A DNA stretch of 64,000 nt from Myxococcales bacterium (GTDB lineage: Bacteria; Myxococcota_A; Polyangia; Polyangiales; Houyiibacteriaceae): the NCBI GenBank assembly GCA_024640845.1, contig JAHEEE010000002.1, forward strand, positions 1 through 64,000, written 5' to 3'. The position numbers and the translations under genes are program-made. Of this stretch, positions 1 to 8,065 are shown in pieces; within the stretch, counting starts at the first letter, position 1, and each line of letters starts with the position of its first letter. The notes beneath the pieces are model-generated. The model made no database searches. It was not told where the DNA came from and saw only the letters and a program-made list of their open reading frames with translations.

Positions 1-8
1 GTCAGGGT

Positions 9-638
9 CTAAAGGCTGAGCACTTCGTCCGGAGTGTCCACCCAGTAGGTGGGGCCGGCGGCTTGCAGCTTCTCGCGCGCGAATGGGCCCCAGCTGACGG
101 CGACCGTGGCCACTCCCGCCGCTCGACCCGCCTCGATGTCGTGGTCGGAGTCTCCGATGAACAGCGCTTCCTCCGGGCGCGCGTCCAGGGCGGCGAGGGC
201 TTTCAGAACCGGCTCCGGGTGCGGCTTGCCATGGACGACGTCGTCCGCGCAGACGCGTACGGCGAACTCCTCTTCGAGGTCGAGGAGCCGAAGCCCCCGG
301 TTGGCGCCCGTGCTCAGCTTGCTCGTCACCAATGCGAGCTTGGCGCCATACCGGTGAAGCTTGCGGACGACCTCGACCACCCCCGGGTACGGCCTAGCCA
401 TCTGGTCGTGGTGATCGAGGTTGAAGGAGCGGTACGTCTCAAGCAGGGTATCGAGCTCCTCCTCGGAGTCGGCGACCCGGCTCAGAGCCGTCCGAAGGGG
501 CGTACCGACCCCCGCCAGCCAGTACTCATCCGGCAGCTCCCGCCCGAGATGAATGCGGCTGGTGTGATGAAACGACGTCAAAATCAGCTCGATCGAGTCG
601 AGCAGGGTTCCATCGAGATCGAATAAGTAGGTTTTCAT
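9..638 (-). CDS. HAD-superfamily phosphatase (phosphoglycolate phosphatase-like)
   Basis: Predicted cytoplasmic Mg-dependent phosphomonoesterase of 209 aa, the usual size for phosphoglycolate phosphatase-like HAD hydrolases. Motif I (DLDGT, residues 7-11) supplies the nucleophile and acid/base aspartates. A Thr/Ser motif II (LVTSK) follows, and motif IV is GDSDHDIEAG near the C terminus. The helical cap lies between motifs I and II. The frame stays open upstream to 755, but the family N terminus (MKTYLFDLDGT) begins at the ATG at 636-638, so that start is chosen. The true substrate cannot be told from sequence; phosphoglycolate, pyrophosphate or sugar phosphates are all possible. No operon partner is visible, as the gene ends 8 bases from the window edge. 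Confidence 0.88.
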   Translation of the reverse strand: MKTYLFDLDGTLLDSIELILTSFHHTSRIHLGRELPDEYWLAGVGTPLRTALSRVADSEEELDTLLETYRSFNLDHHDQMARPYPGVVEVVRKLHRYGAKLALVTSKLSTGANRGLRLLDLEEEFAVRVCADDVVHGKPHPEPVLKALAALDARPEEALFIGDSDHDIEAGRAAGVATVAVSWGPFAREKLQAAGPTYWVDTPDEVLSL

Positions 639-951
639 CGATTGCTGGGCTGTTCCTAGTGCCATCTGGGTGACAGTCGAGAATGAAGATTCGACAGCCC
701 CTCCACAACTGCTATTGTCGCACCCAGAAAGCCCTCCTAGGGCATGGTGGCTCACCGTGGGCCGCTAGCACGTTGCCTGTTCCTGCTGAACCCGCGCCGT
801 GATTCGAGACAACGGTTAGAGGTTCGCAGAGCGCACAGTCAACGGGGGATAGAGCAAACGCTCGGGCAAGAGGCCTGGGCTGCGCCGGATTCCACGAAAA
901 GAAGCTAGGGCCTCCCCTTGGAGGCTTTATTGAACAAGAGAGAAAAAGAAC
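639..951. other. Intergenic region between divergent genes
   Basis: About 313 bases without a convincing gene, lying between the divergent HAD phosphatase and RRM protein genes. It should hold both promoters. The only clear structure is the hairpin at 910-925. I found no tRNA-like fold or conserved small ORF. Confidence 0.6.
910..925 (+). promoter_or_regulatory. Leader hairpin upstream of RRM gene
   Basis: A perfect 6-bp stem (gcctcc/ggaggc) with a 4-base loop is followed by a short T-rich run (tttatt). It ends 26 bases before the RRM start codon. It could be a 5'-UTR regulatory element or a weak attenuator. Anti-Shine-Dalgarno-like ggagg sits in the 3' arm, so folding could hide a ribosome site. 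Function is inferred only from position. Confidence 0.4.
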
Positions 952-1233
952 ATGAGTACGAAACTATTTGTAGGCAGCCTTAGCTGGAACACCACGAGCG
1001 AAGAGCTCCAGACCGCGTTCGCGGGCTGCGGCGAAATCGTCGAAGCAAAGGTCGTCACCGACCGTGACACCGGCCGCTCGCGCGGCTTCGGCTTCGTGAC
1101 GTACAGCGACGCGGAGTCCGCGACGCGCGCCATCGAAGAGCTCGACGGCAGCTCGCTCGACGGACGCTCGATCCGGGTGGACCGCGCCAACGATCGCCCG
1201 AAGCGCGACCGTGGCTCGACCGCTCGCTGGTAA
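952..1233 (+). CDS. RRM-domain RNA-binding protein
   Basis: A single RNA-recognition-motif protein of 93 aa, like the small glycine-tailed RNA-binding proteins of cyanobacteria and proteobacteria. RNP2 is LFVGSL (residues 5-10) and RNP1 is RGFGFVTY (44-51), with the aromatic residues that stack on RNA bases. A short basic tail (RPKRDRG) replaces the longer Gly-rich tail of some relatives. It likely acts as a cytoplasmic RNA chaperone. The RhlE-type helicase follows 52 bases downstream on the same strand, suggesting co-transcription and a joint role in RNA remodelling, for example in the cold. The ATG is preceded by a weak purine-rich stretch (agagagaaaaagaac). Confidence 0.93.
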   Translation: MSTKLFVGSLSWNTTSEELQTAFAGCGEIVEAKVVTDRDTGRSRGFGFVTYSDAESATRAIEELDGSSLDGRSIRVDRANDRPKRDRGSTARW

Positions 1234-1285
1234 GAAAGACAGTTTGAACCAGCAAGCTGCAACAGACCGCAGTGTCGAAGGTCCG

Positions 1286-2410
1286 ATGCCAGATGAGCAT
1301 CTGACCTTCGACCGCCTCGGTCTCATTCCGAAGCTCTTGTCCGCCACCAAAACTGCGGGCTACCTTCGGCCAACTCCGATCCAACAGCTGGCGATTCCGC
1401 CGGCTCTGGCCGGGCGCGACATCCTCGGATGCGCGCAGACCGGCACGGGGAAGACGGCGGCATTCGCCCTCCCCATCCTTCAGCACCTCGACGCAATGGT
1501 CGGCAACAAGCCGAAGCTACGCGCCCTCGTGTTGACGCCCACGCGCGAGCTCGCGGCGCAAATCAGCGAGAGCGTCAAAACCTACGGTGCAGATCTCGAT
1601 CTTTGGCACACCGTCATCTTCGGCGGTGTGAGCGACAAGGCGCAGATCGCCGAGCTTCGGCGTGGCGTCGACCTCTTGGTCGCGACGCCTGGACGCCTGC
1701 TCGACCTGATGGGCCGTGGGGTGGTTCGCCTCGAAGATGTGGAGCTCTTCGTCCTCGACGAGGCCGACCGCATGCTTGACATGGGGTTCCTGCCGGACGT
1801 CCGACGCATCACCAAAGAGCTCCCGAAAGACCGTCAGACGATGTTCTTCTCGGCCACCATGCCCCCGCAGATTCGGCGACTCGCCGAAAGCCTGCTCGAC
1901 CGTCCGGTCAGCGTAGCAGTGGCGCCGGTCTCATCGACGGTCGACCTGATCCAACAGGAGGTCTTCTTCGTGAAGAAGGCCGAGAAACGAAAGCTGCTCG
2001 CGGAGTTGCTCCGCGAGGAAGCGGTCGAGCACACCTTGGTGTTTAGCCGCACGAAGCACGGTGCAAACCGTATCGTTCGACAGCTCGAAAAAGATGGAAT
2101 CCGCGCAGAAGCCATCCACGGCAACAAGTCCCAGGGCGCGCGCACGCGAGCACTCGACGCATTTCGCTCGGGGGATCTCAACGTGCTCGTCGCGACCGAC
2201 ATCGCGGCACGGGGCATCGACGTCGATGGGGTGACGCACGTCATCAACTTCGACCTCCCTAACGTCCCCGAGACCTACGTGCACCGGATCGGACGCACGG
2301 CTCGAGCCGGGGCCTCCGGCGTCGCCTGGTCCTTCTGCGATGCAGAGGAACGACCGTTCCTCGCGAGCATCGAGAAGCTGATCGACAAAAAGATCAAGCG
2401 GGCGGACTAG
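1286..2410 (+). CDS. rhlE: DEAD-box ATP-dependent RNA helicase, RhlE type
   Basis: A 374-aa DEAD-box RNA helicase core with little C-terminal extension, most like RhlE. Visible motifs include the Q-motif region (PTPIQ, 29-33), Walker A AQTGTGKT (50-57), PTRELA, TPGR, DEAD (158-161), SAT (189-191) and HRIGRTAR near the C terminus. It unwinds short RNA duplexes in rRNA maturation or mRNA decay. The frame is open from 1211, overlapping the RRM gene. The ATG at 1286 is preferred because it follows a gaagg element and begins at the family N terminus. It probably shares an mRNA with the upstream RRM gene, and a strong hairpin follows its stop. Confidence 0.92.
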   Translation: MPDEHLTFDRLGLIPKLLSATKTAGYLRPTPIQQLAIPPALAGRDILGCAQTGTGKTAAFALPILQHLDAMVGNKPKLRALVLTPTRELAAQISESVKTYGADLDLWHTVIFGGVSDKAQIAELRRGVDLLVATPGRLLDLMGRGVVRLEDVELFVLDEADRMLDMGFLPDVRRITKELPKDRQTMFFSATMPPQIRRLAESLLDRPVSVAVAPVSSTVDLIQQEVFFVKKAEKRKLLAELLREEAVEHTLVFSRTKHGANRIVRQLEKDGIRAEAIHGNKSQGARTRALDAFRSGDLNVLVATDIAARGIDVDGVTHVINFDLPNVPETYVHRIGRTARAGASGVAWSFCDAEERPFLASIEKLIDKKIKRAD

Positions 2411-2427
2411 CGCCAGAGTGCGAAGGT

Positions 2428-2453
2428 ACTTCCGCCCATCACCGGGCGGAAGT
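2428..2453 (+). terminator. Terminator-like hairpin after rhlE
   Basis: A perfect 10-bp inverted repeat (acttccgccc / gggcggaagt) with a 6-base loop starts 18 bases after the helicase stop codon. The following bases (atgttgc) are not a clean U-tract, so it may terminate inefficiently or protect the 3' end. Confidence 0.6.
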
Positions 2454-2497
2454 ATGTTGCAATTGTACGAGCCTCCTCGCAGGCCCAGTGGCGTAAC

Positions 2498-2827
2498 GTG
2501 GCTGACGGCCCTAAGTTCCAGGGCATGGATGTCGACGAACAAACGAGGATCGAGCTCGAGGCCGCGGCTTTTCGAAAGCTAGTTGCGCACCTTCGCGAGC
2601 GGACCGACGTGCAAAACATCGCCCTGATGGACCTGGCCGGCTTCTGCAGAAACTGCCTATCGCGCTGGTATCAGGAGGCGGCTGAGGCAAGAGGCCTGAG
2701 CCTCGACAAAGCCGGTGCGCGCGAGATCATCTACGGCATGCCCTATGCCGAGTGGAAGGCAAAGCATCAAACGGAAGCGACGCCCGAGCAACAGGCGGCC
2801 TTCGACAAGCACCGCAACGAAACCTAG
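2498..2827 (+). CDS. DUF1244 family protein
   Basis: A 109-aa cytoplasmic protein matching the DUF1244 family by its core: HLRERTDVQNIALMDLAGFC, followed by the CxxC of FCRNC, a YGMPY motif and a C-terminal Gln/Glu-rich helix. The biochemical role is unknown. The conserved Cys pair and compact all-helical prediction are all that can be said. The chosen start is GTG at 2498. An ATG at 2525 (residue 10) is equally plausible because family members often begin just before the DEQTR segment. Confidence 0.85.
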   Translation: MADGPKFQGMDVDEQTRIELEAAAFRKLVAHLRERTDVQNIALMDLAGFCRNCLSRWYQEAAEARGLSLDKAGAREIIYGMPYAEWKAKHQTEATPEQQAAFDKHRNET

Positions 2828-2974
2828 ACGGCGCGAACGTCGTCTGAGGTCACTCGGGGTGCAGCCTGTGCCACCCGTCCCATCGTCGTTGCCGCAGCCA
2901 ATCATGGCTGCAACGGGCTCACAAAACGTGCGCCAGCTCTTCCCATGCGAAACGGATCCCGTCATTATGAGGGC

Positions 2975-3244
2975 ATGCCTCGCCAGCAACTAAGCAACGC
3001 GCTGAAGGCGCTTCACGAAGAGCTCGAGTCCGCCGAAGAGATTGAAGCCGGCGATCGCGAAGCCCTCCTCCAGGCGGCTCGGGAGATTCAAGAAGCGCTC
3101 ACGCGCGTAGAGAGCGAGCCGCCCGAAGACGAGACACTCACCGAGCGGATGACAGCGCTCGTCGAGGAGCTCGAGTCCTCCTACCCGAGGTTCGCCGAGA
3201 CCCTCAGGAACGTTTCCGAAGCGCTCGCCAACCTAGGGATCTGA
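2975..3244 (+). CDS. DUF4404 family protein
   Basis: A small (89 aa), acidic, helical protein resembling DUF4404. It has a leading helix with the LHEELESAE motif, a variable Glu-rich middle and a C-terminal helix ending in the characteristic SEALANLGI. Its role is unknown. The ATG at 2975 is chosen because residues from an upstream start at 2945 do not fit the family. It directly abuts the next gene: its TGA ends at 3244 and the methyltransferase GTG begins at 3245, implying coupled translation. Confidence 0.75.
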   Translation: MPRQQLSNALKALHEELESAEEIEAGDREALLQAAREIQEALTRVESEPPEDETLTERMTALVEELESSYPRFAETLRNVSEALANLGI

Positions 3245-3745
3245 GTGTCACCGCCCTCGCCTTGGGTGGTTCGCTTTGCGCCGCGTATCCGCAGAGGGGG
3301 CACCGTGCTCGACGTCGCTGCGGGGAACGGCCGGCATACACGCCACCTACGCGGGCTCGGGTACCGGGTGGTCGCCGTCGATGTCGACCTCTCGCGGATG
3401 GCGGACCTCGCAGCCGACGACGGAGTCGAGCTCGTCGAAGCGGATCTCGAAAACGCTCCCTGGCCGTTCAAGGGACGCAGTTTCGATGGGATCGTAGTCA
3501 CCAACTATCTCCACCGCCCTCTCCTCCCGATCCTCGCCAAGTCGCTCGCGGCGGACGGCGTATTGATCTACGAGACGTTTGCCGAGGGCAACGAGCAATG
3601 GGGCCGCCCGAGCAATCCGGACTTCCTGCTACGCGAGGGAGAGTTGTGCAACGCTTTCTCGGAGCTGACGCTGATCGAGTACGAGCACGGGTATGAAGAA
3701 CGCTCGAAGCCCGCAGTGCGCCAACGGATCTGCGCCGTGCACTGA
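3245..3745 (+). CDS. Class I SAM-dependent methyltransferase
   Basis: A short (166 aa) Rossmann-fold methyltransferase. The SAM-binding motif I is VLDVAAGNGRHT (residues 21-32), followed by an acidic residue at the end of strand 2 (VAVDVD) and motif IV around FDGIVVTNYLHRP. It resembles TehB-like or small-molecule methyltransferases; the acceptor is unknown. The GTG start touches the stop codon of the DUF4404 gene, with an aggg ribosome site inside that gene's 3' end. The gene is convergent with the 4-TM protein gene, with only five bases between stops. Confidence 0.8.
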   Translation: MSPPSPWVVRFAPRIRRGGTVLDVAAGNGRHTRHLRGLGYRVVAVDVDLSRMADLAADDGVELVEADLENAPWPFKGRSFDGIVVTNYLHRPLLPILAKSLAADGVLIYETFAEGNEQWGRPSNPDFLLREGELCNAFSELTLIEYEHGYEERSKPAVRQRICAVH

Positions 3746-3750
3746 CACTG

Positions 3751-4155
3751 CTACCGCAGGATTCGTCTGAAGCCCCAGATTGCCATTCCTACGCACACCG
3801 CCGCCCCAAATCCGAAGAGCAGGCGTGCGAGCGCCTCGTTGACGGAGGGCGGGACGAAGGGGACGTAATGATGGAGCGTGCCCTCGGGGGCGTAGAAAGT
3901 CAGCCAACCCGCAACGCCGGCGAGGGCGAGCAGGAACAACGACGAAAGCGTGTCACTCGCACGGTGGTCGCGCGCCAAGGTCATGAAGCCGATCAACACG
4001 AGGATTGCGCCGCCGCCCAACAGGACGCTTCGGGGCGCATCGATGACGACGTAATCGCGCGGCAAAAGCCCGAGCGCCAAGGCACTGACCAAACCGCCTG
4101 CCAACAGGCACAGAATCGAGACGCCCTTCCCCACCTCTACAGGATAGCGGATCAC
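3751..4155 (-). CDS. Hypothetical 4-TM membrane protein, partner of Coq4-like gene
   Basis: A 134-aa integral membrane protein with four predicted hydrophobic helices (about residues 10-30, 44-60, 70-88 and 108-127). I do not recognise a family. Its start codon overlaps the stop of the upstream Coq4-like gene by 4 bases (ATGA arrangement), so the two are almost certainly co-translated. A role in anchoring the Coq4-like protein or in membrane lipid/quinone handling is inference only. Confidence 0.7.
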   Translation of the reverse strand: MIRYPVEVGKGVSILCLLAGGLVSALALGLLPRDYVVIDAPRSVLLGGGAILVLIGFMTLARDHRASDTLSSLFLLALAGVAGWLTFYAPEGTLHHYVPFVPPSVNEALARLLFGFGAAVCVGMAIWGFRRILR

Positions 4156-4868
4156 AAGGCCGTAAGGGAGAAGTCGACCTCGTTCGAACGAACGGGGTGG
4201 TAGCTCACAGGCTGTTTCACGCCCAAATCACGGCGCACCTCGGACAGCGGCCTGTCGAGCCACTCGTGCCACGGCACCTCGAGGAACCAGGCAGCGTGCT
4301 TGGCGAGCCGCCGGCCATCGCGAACCGTGTCGCGCGCTCCGAGCTTCGGATCCGTCACGCGCCCGAGCTTGAGCCATGCGAGCGCGGCAATCGCGCCGAC
4401 CCCGAGGTTTTTGGTCTCGTAGTGACTGAACGCTAGCAGCGCAGCCTCGCCTACCAAGTCGCCTTTGTAGCCGAGCACCGTGTGCCAGAGGTCGTGCGTG
4501 TCGCGGAGCCAATCCTTGATCCAGAGGAACTCACCCTCGGCGCTCTTGCGTACGTACTCCGACGCCTCCACCAGTCCGTCAGCGCTGATGCCCTCCGACT
4601 CCACGAACTGCAGATACGCACGCCCGAGGCTCCCATCGGGGAGCGCGCGGAGCCACTGCCGATTGCTGAGCAGCGGAAGCACGCTCGGCTTGGTCGCAAG
4701 CAGCCGGCGCCCGGTTTCGCTGCGCTGAAGCCGGGCACGGATCCACTTGAGGTTCGGGCCTTCGAGGGCGTCGATCACCTCGAACACGTGCTCGGTGGCA
4801 TCGGGATCCGCGAACACCCGACGGATGGCGCGTGCCGCCGCCAGTGGGCGCATGGAAGTGACGCTCAT
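4152..4868 (-). CDS. Coq4-like protein
   Basis: A 238-aa protein with the Coq4 signature HDxxH-x11-E: H125, D126, H129 and E141 in a segment reading HDLWHTVLGYKGDLVGE. In eukaryotic Coq4 this motif binds a divalent metal and supports ubiquinone head-group modification. Length is close to Coq4 without its mitochondrial targeting peptide. The gene heads a two-gene unit with the 4-TM protein. The MenB gene at the right edge of the window suggests a menaquinone-based organism, so ubiquinone biosynthesis is not a safe function call. The start is the ATG at 4866-4868; a second Met lies at residue 6. Confidence 0.82.
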   Translation of the reverse strand: MSVTSMRPLAAARAIRRVFADPDATEHVFEVIDALEGPNLKWIRARLQRSETGRRLLATKPSVLPLLSNRQWLRALPDGSLGRAYLQFVESEGISADGLVEASEYVRKSAEGEFLWIKDWLRDTHDLWHTVLGYKGDLVGEAALLAFSHYETKNLGVGAIAALAWLKLGRVTDPKLGARDTVRDGRRLAKHAAWFLEVPWHEWLDRPLSEVRRDLGVKQPVSYHPVRSNEVDFSLTAL

Positions 4869-4921
4869 GGGCTTTCTTTTTAGCAGCTGGCGCCGGCGAG
4901 GAAAGCTGATAGGCCATCGAC

Positions 4922-5437
4922 ATGTCGAATCCGACCGCTACCCTCGAGACTTCGCTCGGCAACGTCGAAGTCGAGCTTTTCACCGACAAGATGCCCGTGA
5001 CCGCAGGCAACTTCATCGACCTGGCGAAAGCCGGGTTCTATGATGGACTTCACTTCCATCGCGTGATCGACGGCTTCATGATTCAGTTCGGCTGCCCACA
5101 CAGCCGCGACCCGAAGAGCCCGCGTGCCGGCACCGGCGAGAGCCCGAACGGCAACATCCAGGACGAGCACCCGGCAGATGCCAAGATCTCGAACGAGCCT
5201 GGAACCTTGTCGATGGCGAACACGGGCCGACCCAACAGCGGCGGCTCCCAGTTCTTCATCAACACGGCGCACAACGCCTACCTCGATTGGTTCTCGCCGG
5301 GTCCCTCGAAGCACCCGGTGTTCGGGAAGGTCGTAAGCGGCTTGGACGTCATCAAGGCGATCGAGTCGACCCCCACGGGCGCCGGCGATCGGCCCGTCAC
5401 GCCGGTGCAGATGATCAAGGTCACGATTCACGACTAG
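4922..5437 (+). CDS. ppiB: Peptidyl-prolyl cis-trans isomerase, cyclophilin type
   Basis: A 171-aa single-domain cyclophilin without a signal peptide, so a cytoplasmic proline isomerase assisting protein folding. Landmarks are [13 protein letters not shown] (containing the catalytic Arg), the glycine-rich [11 protein letters not shown] segment, and a late conserved Trp in LDWF. A loop carrying [16 protein letters not shown] fits the slightly enlarged bacterial PpiB loop. It is divergent from the Coq4-like gene across 53 bases that must contain both promoters. Confidence 0.95.
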   Translation: MSNPTATLETSLGNVEVELFTDKMPVTAGNFIDLAKAGFYDGLHFHRVIDGFMIQFGCPHSRDPKSPRAGTGESPNGNIQDEHPADAKISNEPGTLSMANTGRPNSGGSQFFINTAHNAYLDWFSPGPSKHPVFGKVVSGLDVIKAIESTPTGAGDRPVTPVQMIKVTIHD

Positions 5438-5577
5438 AGACTTGACGAACCCATCCTCCTCGGACGAATGTACTCTGCGAGGATTGCGGCCTCCTCTTGG
5501 AAGGCGATCCAGCGCCCAGCCCACTGCAGGCGCCGTTCGAGACGAGAGGCGACGACACTGTCATCGTGTGCGAATAG

Positions 5578-6174
5578 CTAGTCGCGCAGACATTCGACGT
5601 ACACTGAGGCCAAATCGATCTTGGTGAACGAGTTGTCGTCGTAACGAACGCCCTCGAGGTTGATGTCGAGACGGTCGAAATGGGTCCGGACGTCGTGGGT
5701 CCCGACCGGGACGTTGGTGAGCACCTTGTCGACAGACGCGGAGGACAGCGCCATATCCGGGCATTGACGCGCAAAGTAGATCGCGTAGCCCTCGAAATCG
5801 CCCGATGGAAAGACACCTGGCTCGCCGACCGTCGAGAAGTCGAGCAGCACATTGTCGGCTTCCACACGAACGTCCATTTTGGGACTTGGCGCGCCCGGGC
5901 AAGGAGATCGGAGCGTGCCGACTTGAGCCGCCGGGAACTCCGCCCCGGGCCCGACGGTCGAGACGAGCGGTGCCCTCGCCGACGCTCCGCAGCGAGTGGA
6001 ACGACGCTCGAGCCACAACGCTCTTCCCTCAGAGCCCGGCCTGAGGCCCCGTTCGACCTCTCCTGCATCCGAGACATCATCGCCGCAGCCGGCACCGGAT
6101 AGAAGAAGTCCCATCAGGACGAACGACGCGCGGCGCCACCGTGTTCCCTCGCATGCGCAGTGCATGACGGTCAT
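5578..6174 (-). CDS. Hypothetical lipoprotein
   Basis: A predicted lipoprotein of about 198 aa. A basic N terminus and short hydrophobic stretch precede the lipobox LSGAGC, and the mature part has a beta-rich look with four Cys after the lipid-linked one. I recognise no family. The reading frame is open back to 6729, but the upstream portion only mirrors the neighbouring methyltransferase gene in another frame. Starts at 6174, 6165 (ATG) or an internal Met just before the lipobox are all possible. The gene follows the methyltransferase on the same strand after about 113 bases. Confidence 0.6.
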   Translation of the reverse strand: MTVMHCACEGTRWRRASFVLMGLLLSGAGCGDDVSDAGEVERGLRPGSEGRALWLERRSTRCGASARAPLVSTVGPGAEFPAAQVGTLRSPCPGAPSPKMDVRVEADNVLLDFSTVGEPGVFPSGDFEGYAIYFARQCPDMALSSASVDKVLTNVPVGTHDVRTHFDRLDINLEGVRYDDNSFTKIDLASVYVECLRD

Positions 6175-6287
6175 AGCTGCACTGCGCGTGCCAACCCGAA
6201 GCAACCGAAAGCCCTTTGATTTCGAGAGGCGTTTTGCCCGATTCCCCGCTGCGAGCGACGAACGCCGTCGCATGTCGACGTTCGTCG

Positions 6288-6905
6288 TCAGGCCGGGACG
6301 GCCGCGCCCCAGTAATTGTAGCTGAGGACCTTGATGCCGGGGATGTACATCCGCTCGTCGTTGACGACTTTGAAGCCCGCGGCCTGCAGCACGGCGGGGA
6401 TGTCCCGATTGATGTTGCAGCCGCCGGCGAACACGCGCCAGGTCGGATTGAGGCGATTCTGCCACTTGGCCACCTTCGGGTCCGGCGCGATGCCATGCTC
6501 GCAGAACAGCAGCGTGCCGCCCGGACGTAGGACGCGAAGCATTCCCTGAAGAGCGGCTCGCACATCGGGAATGGTACAGAGCGTGTAGGTGATGACCACC
6601 GTGTCGATGCTGTTCGCGTCCAGCGGGATTTGCTCTCCGGGCAAGTCGATCATCTCGAGGTCGAGACCGGCACCCCCAAAGTTTCGCCGTGCAAGCTGCC
6701 GCATGCCTTCTGAAGGTTCGAGGCCCCACACCTTCTCGACCTTCTCGCGATCGTAGAAGGGTAGATTGAGCCCACTCCCCATACCGATCTCGAGAACCCG
6801 ACCCTCGGCAAGCGGAACGATCTTCTCGCGTTGCTTCATGTTCGGCTTGGACGAACAGGCGAGGTTGATCAGGCGGGGAAGAACATATCGGTCATACAGG
6901 CCCAT
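6288..6905 (-). CDS. Class I SAM-dependent methyltransferase (METTL7-like)
   Basis: A 205-aa methyltransferase of the UbiE/METTL7-like group. SAM motif I is VLEIGMGSGLN (37-47), the acidic ribose-binding residue lies in GLEPSEGM, and the later motifs are TVVITYTLCTI and LRPGGTLLFCEHG. The closing segment with GGCNINRD is typical of the bacterial relatives annotated as phospholipid or thiol methyltransferases. The acceptor is unknown. The N terminus (MGLYDRYVLPRLINLAC) fits family members, supporting the start at 6905. Confidence 0.85.
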   Translation of the reverse strand: MGLYDRYVLPRLINLACSSKPNMKQREKIVPLAEGRVLEIGMGSGLNLPFYDREKVEKVWGLEPSEGMRQLARRNFGGAGLDLEMIDLPGEQIPLDANSIDTVVITYTLCTIPDVRAALQGMLRVLRPGGTLLFCEHGIAPDPKVAKWQNRLNPTWRVFAGGCNINRDIPAVLQAAGFKVVNDERMYIPGIKVLSYNYWGAAVPA

Positions 6906-6965
6906 CTCGATGCAGCTCTATCAGATCTCGACGACCGGGGCATTCCCTCTCCTCCGAACGCTTGT

Positions 6966-7982
6966 TCACTCAGGCGGGGGGAAGCGGACATACGCATCGA
7001 CGAGCAACTCGGCGAGCTCGCGGTTGGGGGGCCGATCGTCGCCGAGCCTTCCCTTGTCGCGCAAGTCTGCGCACAATGTGTCGAGAACGGTCTCTATCTG
7101 CAGGTCGTCGGAGCCGCTCTTCCAGCTCTCTCGCTCGGCTTCGTCGCGAAAACAGTAGGCCTTCCACGAGATCGAAAAGCGCATGTGATCCCATCGATAG
7201 CGTCCGACGATCTCGTCGCTGTCGCGCACGGTCCATTCTCCATTGCCTTCCGGATGCAGACGCATCCGTGGCAAGAAGATCGGCATTGGGCGATCGATCT
7301 CCTCCATGCGATCGACCCCATGAAACACGCTGTCGGTGTCCATCACCAGCGCCGAGTTGAAGTGAACGTCGTATGCGCGCGGGGGCCTATCAGCGCCTTC
7401 GGGGTAGAAGGCAAACGCGCCGCCTTTGGTGTCTTGGTACCAAGACACCGAGGTCGCGATCGGCAGGCGATAGCGGTCGAACAGACCGGAGTGGTGTGCC
7501 ACGACGATCAGCCACTCTGGGTGAAGCTTGCGATTCAACCCGCGGAACTCCGGCACGTCGGTATGCACCGCAAGCTCCTGACCTGGGAGCAGAATGTTTG
7601 CATAGACGATCGCCGGCTCTACGATCGAGCAGTCGAAGATCCTCTTCGCCGCTTCGATGAGCCGCTCGTTCCGAACGAACGCTTCGATCCCTGGTGCAAA
7701 CACTTCATCCGCGTACGCGTAGGTCTCCCGAAAGTAGTTCGTGCGCGCGACCAGTGTGCCGAGGTCGCTGTCGCGACGCCCAAGGCGCCCGCCGGTACGC
7801 AGGAAGTTGAACGCGGCGTCGAAGCGTTGCGGGAGGCCCTCGCCAATGCCGTCGTTGAGCCCCTCCTCGGAGTACATTCCGTAGGAGCCGAAGTCCTCGC
7901 AGAGCTGGACCAACGCGTGCGCCTGCTCCTCCTCGAGGAACGGATCGAGCTCTACATGCTGGTTGAAGAAGTGGGACTGCAT
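6966..7982 (-). CDS. 2OG-Fe(II) oxygenase-like protein
   Basis: A 338-aa protein that appears to be an Fe(II)/2-oxoglutarate oxygenase. It has an HxD pair (H140, D142) in LAVHTDVPEF, a distal His (H221) in DTDSVFHGVDRM and a later Arg in HMRFSISW that could bind 2-oxoglutarate. The N-terminal region begins FFNQHVELDPFL. The substrate is unknown, and the assignment rests on motif spacing rather than a recognised subfamily. The chosen ATG is 7980-7982; frames upstream overlap the divergent gene. It is transcribed away from the membrane/pseudopilin-like gene, with 83 bases between the starts. Confidence 0.65.
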   Translation of the reverse strand: MQSHFFNQHVELDPFLEEEQAHALVQLCEDFGSYGMYSEEGLNDGIGEGLPQRFDAAFNFLRTGGRLGRRDSDLGTLVARTNYFRETYAYADEVFAPGIEAFVRNERLIEAAKRIFDCSIVEPAIVYANILLPGQELAVHTDVPEFRGLNRKLHPEWLIVVAHHSGLFDRYRLPIATSVSWYQDTKGGAFAFYPEGADRPPRAYDVHFNSALVMDTDSVFHGVDRMEEIDRPMPIFLPRMRLHPEGNGEWTVRDSDEIVGRYRWDHMRFSISWKAYCFRDEAERESWKSGSDDLQIETVLDTLCADLRDKGRLGDDRPPNRELAELLVDAYVRFPPPE

Positions 7983-8065
7983 CGCTGAACGTGGCGTGCG
8001 GGAGGAAAGCACAGCAAGGGTTCCGATGTCGAGCCCGAGCACGAAACGCGGTACAATCCACCCCT

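Noticed and set aside
639-951. Possible tRNA or small RNA in the 313-base gap
   Set aside because: Only a T-loop-like gattcgaga word near 801 was seen; no cloverleaf could be drawn around it.
6175-6729. Upstream extension of the lipoprotein frame
   Set aside because: The added residues only mirror the methyltransferase in a different frame; the lipoprotein signal begins at about 6174.
6831-7988. A 385-codon plus-strand frame over the oxygenase-like gene
   Set aside because: The minus-strand frame has the HxD...H motif and a proper start; the plus-strand translation shows no motif and begins within the methyltransferase gene.
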